Below, piece by piece: positions 61,833 to 64,000 of a stretch of 64,000 nt of DNA (the first letter of the stretch is position 1; every line of letters starts with the position of its first letter). The notes below the pieces were generated by a model. It made no database searches and was not told the origin of the DNA. It saw nothing but the letters and a program-made list of their open reading frames with translations. Position numbers and translations under genes: made by a program. Source of the DNA: Arcticibacter tournemirensis (GTDB taxonomy: Bacteria > Bacteroidota > Bacteroidia > Sphingobacteriales > Sphingobacteriaceae); assembly GCF_006716645.1 (NCBI RefSeq), contig NZ_VFPL01000001.1, positions 62,001 to 126,000 of the forward strand, read 5' to 3'.

Positions 61833-62663
61833 ATGTATATATCAGATTCTTCATCTCCATTTAAGCGACCGGGAGGTATTCTTGACGAGATTGTATCTCA
61901 CAAGCTTATAGAGATTAAAGAAGCACGGGCATCGGTACCTATAACGCGGTTGGAAGAAAGCGAACTGTTTGAAAGAAAGTGTTATTCGCTGCGGGAATTT
62001 ATGCTTGCGCCTGAAAGGACCGGCATCATTGCCGAGTTTAAACGGGCCTCACCATCGAAGGGCATTATTAACAATAAGGTAGAAGCGTCAATGATAACCA
62101 AGCAATACGCTGATGCGGGAGCCTCGGCCCTATCCGTGCTGACGGACCAAAAGTTCTTCGGCGGCAGTATCAGAGACCTGGTAGAGGCAAGGGCGGTGAA
62201 CACCATTCCTATCCTGCGAAAAGAATTTATTCTTGATGAACATCAGATCATCGAAGCAAAGGCCATTGGCGCAGACATCATTTTACTCATTGCCTCCATC
62301 CTGAAGCCCCAAACTGTTGTTAAGTTTGCCCGGCTGGCAAAAAGTATTGGATTGAACGTATTGCTTGAAGTACATAATCTGCGGGAACTGGAAGAGAGTA
62401 TTTGCGACGACTTGGATGCTATAGGGGTAAACAACAGAAATCTGAGTGATTTTTCGGTTTCTGTTCAGCATTCTTTTGATCTGGCAGATAAAATTCCCGA
62501 CCGCTTTTTAAAGGTGTCAGAGAGTGGTATTAGCAACCCTGAAACAATTGCTGAACTAAAGAAAGCAGGTTTTAATGGATTTCTCATTGGAGAGAATTTC
62601 ATGAAAGAGGTCAATCCGGGCGAAGCTATGAGAAATTTCGCAGGTAAAATCCCAGGGGTATAA
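61833..62663 (+). CDS. trpC: Indole-3-glycerol-phosphate synthase
   Basis: TrpC closes the indole ring from CdRP. The TIM-barrel shows AEFKRASPSKG (catalytic Lys), ALSVLTDQKFFGGS, LRKEFILDEHQI, LLEVHNLREL, IGVNNRNLSDFSV and VSESGISNPE, ending with GFLIGENFMKE. At 276 residues it carries a short N-terminal extension. It is monofunctional, with no TrpF fused. It lies 212 nt after trpG, across a repeat and hairpin region that could lower its expression. Confidence 0.96.
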   Translation: MYISDSSSPFKRPGGILDEIVSHKLIEIKEARASVPITRLEESELFERKCYSLREFMLAPERTGIIAEFKRASPSKGIINNKVEASMITKQYADAGASALSVLTDQKFFGGSIRDLVEARAVNTIPILRKEFILDEHQIIEAKAIGADIILLIASILKPQTVVKFARLAKSIGLNVLLEVHNLRELEESICDDLDAIGVNNRNLSDFSVSVQHSFDLADKIPDRFLKVSESGISNPETIAELKKAGFNGFLIGENFMKEVNPGEAMRNFAGKIPGV

Positions 62664-62771
62664 GTTAAACGTTCGGGTATTTAACCTCCTGAACATAAAA
62701 AAATATAAATTGTTATTGAGAGAAAGCCGGAGAAGTACAATCTTCGAACTCTTGATTCTTGAAATAGATAA

Positions 62772-63947
62772 ATGGCGAGACAAAAATTTTATGATACGGC
62801 GATAAAGCCGGAGCGGGCAGTCCTGGTTGGTATCATTACTCCTGATGAGACCGAAGAACTGGAACGTGAGTACCTTGAAGAACTAGAGTTTCTGGTTGAC
62901 ACCGCTGGAGGAATAACAGAGAAAACCTTTACGCAAAAAATGCTAAGGGCCGACAGGGCCACGTTTGTGGGAAAAGGAAAGCTTGAAGAGATAGATGCAT
63001 ATGTAAAATCGGAAGAGATAGATCTTGTTGTTTTTGATGATGAGCTTTCACCTTCGCAACTTAGAAATATAGAGCGGGAACTACAGGTAAAAGTACTCGA
63101 CAGAAGCAACCTCATTCTCGACATTTTTGCACGGCGCGCACAAACAGCCCAGGCGAAAACGCAGGTTGAACTGGCTCAGTTGCAATACTTGTTACCACGG
63201 TTAACACGCATGTGGACCCACCTTGAACGGCAAAAAGGAGGGATCGGGATGCGTGGTCCGGGAGAATCGCAGATAGAAAGTGACCGCCGGATGATCCAGA
63301 ATAAAATAGCCCTATTGAAGGAAAAGCTCAAGCTAATTGACAAGCAGAATGAGACACAGAGAAAGAACCGGGGAGAACTAGTAAGGGCCGCTTTGGTTGG
63401 CTATACTAATGTAGGCAAATCAACTATCATGAACATGATCTCCAAATCGGATGTCTTTGCGGAAAACAAGCTATTTGCTACCCTCGACACCACGGTGCGT
63501 AAAGTGGTGATAGAGAATCTTCCGTTCCTTCTGTCGGATACCGTCGGCTTTATCCGAAAGCTGCCCCATCACCTTGTAGAATGTTTCAAATCAACACTTG
63601 ACGAAGTGCGTGAGGCAGATATCCTGATTCATGTGGTAGATATATCACACCCTAACTTTGAAGATCAGATACGGACAGTGAATGAGACGTTAAAGGACTT
63701 AGGCGCTGCAGATAAGAATACTATTACAGTATTCAACAAGATAGACGCGTATACCCATGAAGGATCTGAGGAGAGCGGCACATTGACTCTTGACGAATTC
63801 AAAAACAGCTGGATGAGCCGTCATGTCAGTCCGGCAGTGTTTATCTCTGCATTAAATAAGGAAAATGTAGAGGAATTCAGACAACTGATATACGAGAAGG
63901 TGAAAGACCTGCACTTACAGAGATATCCCTATGCTCCTTTAACCTAA
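62772..63947 (+). CDS. hflX: Ribosome-associated GTPase HflX
   Basis: The N-terminal HflX domain (about residues 15-185) includes FVGKGKLEEIDAYV, LSPSQLRNIE and the Gly-rich GIGMRGPGESQIESDRR before a coiled-coil helix. The G-domain follows with the P-loop GYTNVGKSTIMN, then DTVGFIRKLPHHLVE and NKID. HflX splits stalled or hibernating ribosomes after stress. The length (391 aa) is normal. It stands 108 nt after trpC; the last 53 bases of the window show no feature. Confidence 0.96.
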   Translation: MARQKFYDTAIKPERAVLVGIITPDETEELEREYLEELEFLVDTAGGITEKTFTQKMLRADRATFVGKGKLEEIDAYVKSEEIDLVVFDDELSPSQLRNIERELQVKVLDRSNLILDIFARRAQTAQAKTQVELAQLQYLLPRLTRMWTHLERQKGGIGMRGPGESQIESDRRMIQNKIALLKEKLKLIDKQNETQRKNRGELVRAALVGYTNVGKSTIMNMISKSDVFAENKLFATLDTTVRKVVIENLPFLLSDTVGFIRKLPHHLVECFKSTLDEVREADILIHVVDISHPNFEDQIRTVNETLKDLGAADKNTITVFNKIDAYTHEGSEESGTLTLDEFKNSWMSRHVSPAVFISALNKENVEEFRQLIYEKVKDLHLQRYPYAPLT

Positions 63948-64000
63948 TAAGCTCTTAAAAGTAACACTGGCTTGTCAGAGCGAAAGGTTAATTTAGTAGA

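Overview
The window is a stretch of chromosome from a member of the Bacteroidota, most likely Sphingobacteriaceae (Pedobacter/Mucilaginibacter-like). The evidence is a SusC/SusD pair with a hybrid two-component (HTCS) regulator, GldH, several TonB-dependent receptors of the 'outer membrane beta-barrel' type, many carboxypeptidase-like regulatory domains, DUF3078, and promoter elements of the form TTTG-N19..21-TAnnTTTG instead of sigma-70 boxes. There is no rRNA, no CRISPR array, no intact insertion sequence and no phage. The left edge cuts a gene; the right edge lies just after hflX.

Layout. 1-6 kb: a truncated GT51 transglycosylase, Mrp and a NifU-like Fe-S pair, peptide deformylase and an M16 peptidase. 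6-8 kb: a low-conservation patch with 118-bp tandem repeats, a 69-bp element repeated exactly (inverted) 15 kb away, a truncated membrane-protein tail and a G+C-rich lineage-specific gene. 8-13.6 kb (minus strand): msrA, yifB/comM, gldH, ricT, holB. 13.8-20.5 kb (plus strand): ruvX, recQ, O-methyltransferase, two adjacent glucosaminidase-LysM proteins and three envelope proteins. 20.6-26 kb: ffh, murF, a TonB-dependent receptor. 26-43 kb: an ECF sigma factor, a GH3 enzyme, a second large receptor, pepT, rhomboid, M1 aminopeptidase, a thioredoxin-like protein, pdhB and an Lrp/AsnC regulator. 41.6-43.6 kb: two near-identical genes for a 107-nt tRNA-like RNA, each with its own promoter and terminator, flanking a small gene and a TonB-domain remnant.

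43.9-56.8 kb is a compact polysaccharide utilisation locus: HTCS regulator, SusC, SusD, GH130 mannoside phosphorylase, MFS transporter and an unrecognised secreted 570-residue protein. No endo-acting hydrolase is present, which suggests a short oligosaccharide or disaccharide as substrate; the GH130 enzyme points to a beta-mannoside.

59.4-62.7 kb is a tryptophan operon fragment (trpE-trpG-trpC, no trpD at this place). Ahead of trpE there is a leader peptide with three consecutive Trp codons, followed by mutually exclusive antiterminator and terminator hairpins: a classic translation-coupled attenuator. hflX ends the window.

The two observations I would follow first are the duplicated tRNA-like RNA with an oversized variable arm and the trp attenuator, whose leader peptide appears to be translated from a leaderless transcript.
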